Translations under genes and position numbers: made by a program
Shown: in pieces, positions 7,918-8,646 of the stretch
How positions within the stretch are numbered: position 1 is the stretch's first letter
How the letters are laid out: each line of letters begins with the position of its first letter
The notes under the pieces: model-generated
Databases searched by the model: none
The model's input: only the letters and a program-made list of their open reading frames with translations
What the model was told of the DNA's origin: nothing
Assembly: GCA_905215945.1 (NCBI GenBank)
Contig: CAJMRZ010000046.1
Coordinates: forward strand, 1-8,646
Source: an uncultured bacterium
GTDB taxonomy: Bacteria > Actinomycetota > Coriobacteriia > Coriobacteriales > Coriobacteriaceae
Direction: 5' to 3'
DNA: 8,646 nt

Positions 7918-8340
7918 CTAGCTCTCCCAGCCGGTGCGGATGGTTGTTATGACGTCGCCTAGGCGCTGGCCCAGGGCCGCTAGATGTTGGAGCACCTCGT
8001 TGGGCGATGCGCCGTTGAGGATGCACGTGAGGGCATACGACGCCAGAAAGATGACCGCAAGCCCCAGCGGGATGAGCACGATCATCGCCAATGTGCGCAG
8101 GCGCTGGCCCACGCGGCGACGACGCGCACGACGCTTGTCGAACGCGAGCTCCTGCGCATATGAATCTTGCTGTACGGAATAGGCCTCTGGTGCCGATTCG
8201 CCCGCAGGCGAAACCACAGGCGTGGCATTTTGCGCAGGGGGCTGGGCTGCCGCCCCCTGCATTTGCATCTCCATGAGTCGTTGCTGCTGACGCAGCATGC
8301 GCTCAGCTTGTTGCTGCGGAGTCTCAAGAAACAGATCCAT
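7918..8340 (-). CDS. Hypothetical single-span membrane protein, 140 aa
   Basis: I do not recognise a family. The ATG at 8340-8338 has GGAGG five bases upstream, so I prefer it to the TTG four codons earlier. The N-terminal half is cytoplasmic in style: a glutamine- and methionine-rich helix (QQQAERMLRQQQRLMEMQMQ at about 9-28), then a proline/alanine linker. A strongly basic patch, KRRARRRR at about 69-76, precedes one hydrophobic span, about residues 84-108 (LAMIVLIPLGLAVIFLASYALTCIL). The basic patch predicts the N-terminus inside. About 30 residues follow the span, ending in GWES. The strong ribosome site, GC-rich codon use matching neighbours and clear membrane topology support a real gene. 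Position upstream of rmuC, another N-terminally anchored coiled-coil protein, is the only contextual hint. Confidence 0.75.
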   Translation of the reverse strand: MDLFLETPQQQAERMLRQQQRLMEMQMQGAAAQPPAQNATPVVSPAGESAPEAYSVQQDSYAQELAFDKRRARRRRVGQRLRTLAMIVLIPLGLAVIFLASYALTCILNGASPNEVLQHLAALGQRLGDVITTIRTGWES

Positions 8341-8593
8341 GCTGGCCTCCAAAATCGGAGCATTCGACGCTTACGACCAGCATCCCGCACCGCCATGACC
8401 GCGACAACGCAATCGCCGGCAATAGCCACAAAGTTTCTTTTGCTCAAAAGCTGTCGAAAAGCTCAACAGCTCCCCTACCAGCACTTTCTCTGAGCTTTTT
8501 TCGTCAGCAATCTTTTGGCCTTCCACCCTTACGCCAACTGACCAAAATCTAACCAAAAGCTTGACGGAAATTGTGAAGACAGGGACCCCATAC
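8341..8593. other. Non-coding gap between the right-edge terminator and the 140-aa gene
   Basis: This stretch contains no ORF I trust: an 84-aa minus-strand frame starts inside the terminator at 8594-8623 and lacks a ribosome site. It probably holds the promoter of the 140-aa gene, but I cannot pin hexamers. It contains a hairpin with a T4 run (8446-8470) and two ACCAAAA direct repeats 11 bases apart (8541-8547, 8552-8558). Confidence 0.5.
8446..8470 (-). terminator. Weak hairpin with short T-run
   Basis: A 7-bp stem (GCTGTTG / CGACAGC, one G-T wobble; arms 8464-8470 and 8450-8456) with the loop AGCTTTT is followed by four T on the minus strand. It lies about 105 bases before the start of the 140-aa gene. 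It could be a terminator for a short transcript or a leader hairpin of that gene. Confidence 0.3.
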
Positions 8594-8623
8594 AAAAACG
8601 TGCCGCCCCAAAAGGGGCGGCAC
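8594..8623 (-). terminator. Strong intrinsic terminator of a gene beyond the right edge
   Basis: A perfect 10-bp stem (GTGCCGCCCC / GGGGCGGCAC, arms 8600-8609 and 8614-8623) with a 4-base loop is followed on the minus strand by G and five T. Just upstream on the same strand (8638-8633) are adjacent TGA and TAA codons, which fit the end of a minus-strand gene lying mostly outside the window. The stem is symmetrical, but only the minus strand has the T-run. Confidence 0.88.
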
Positions 8624-8646
8624 ACAAACTTAGTTATCAGCTTTTC

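Noticed and set aside
8371..8625. 84-codon minus-strand frame at the right edge
   Set aside because: It begins inside a strong terminator hairpin, has no ribosome site, and ends in a C/R/G-rich stretch unlike the neighbouring proteins.

Overview
The window is a composite of two very different DNAs that meet at about position 1790. Positions 1 to about 1788 are moderately AT-rich and carry three minus-strand genes in the style of Firmicutes integrative or conjugative elements: hypothetical proteins, strong AAGGAGG-type ribosome sites and a lysine-rich low-complexity tail. Positions about 1789 to 8646 are GC-rich and carry ordinary chromosomal genes. Their protein style (Mfd, Nth, an ABC exporter, RmuC, alanine- and arginine-rich hypotheticals) suggests a high-GC actinobacterium, probably a gut Coriobacteriia such as Collinsella. 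The genus is inferred from style only, not from a database match.

All supported genes lie on the minus strand. Reading them in the direction of transcription (right to left): a strong terminator for a gene outside the window (8594-8623); a 140-aa single-span membrane protein of unknown function (8340 to 7918); rmuC (7793 to 6438); a 600-aa half-size ABC exporter (6314 to 4512); nth, endonuclease III (4448 to 3783); and mfd (3625 onward). mfd is broken after about 612 residues at position 1790. It keeps the UvrB-like N-terminal part and the RNA-polymerase-interaction domain but has no helicase motor. Three of the chromosomal genes (nth, mfd, rmuC) belong to DNA repair or DNA metabolism, but hairpins separate several of them, so they need not form one operon.

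Beyond the break lie the 3' end of an unrecognised gene (gene A, about 1788 to 1237), a complete 260-aa gene resembling a tandem OB-fold protein (gene B, 1136 to 354), and the first 72 codons of a third gene (gene C, 217 to the window edge). Genes A and B are each followed by intrinsic terminators. Genes B and C are each preceded by the same 23-bp repeat at almost the same distance from the start codon, and both proteins begin MS-x-x-RILY. This gives the element a repeated modular layout.

The break truncates a coding sequence on both sides: mfd loses its 3' half and gene A loses its 5' part. That is not what clean integrase-mediated insertion usually leaves, so a chimeric assembly join or an illegitimate rearrangement should be considered first. 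I see no tRNA, rRNA, CRISPR array, integrase, transposase or insertion sequence in the window.
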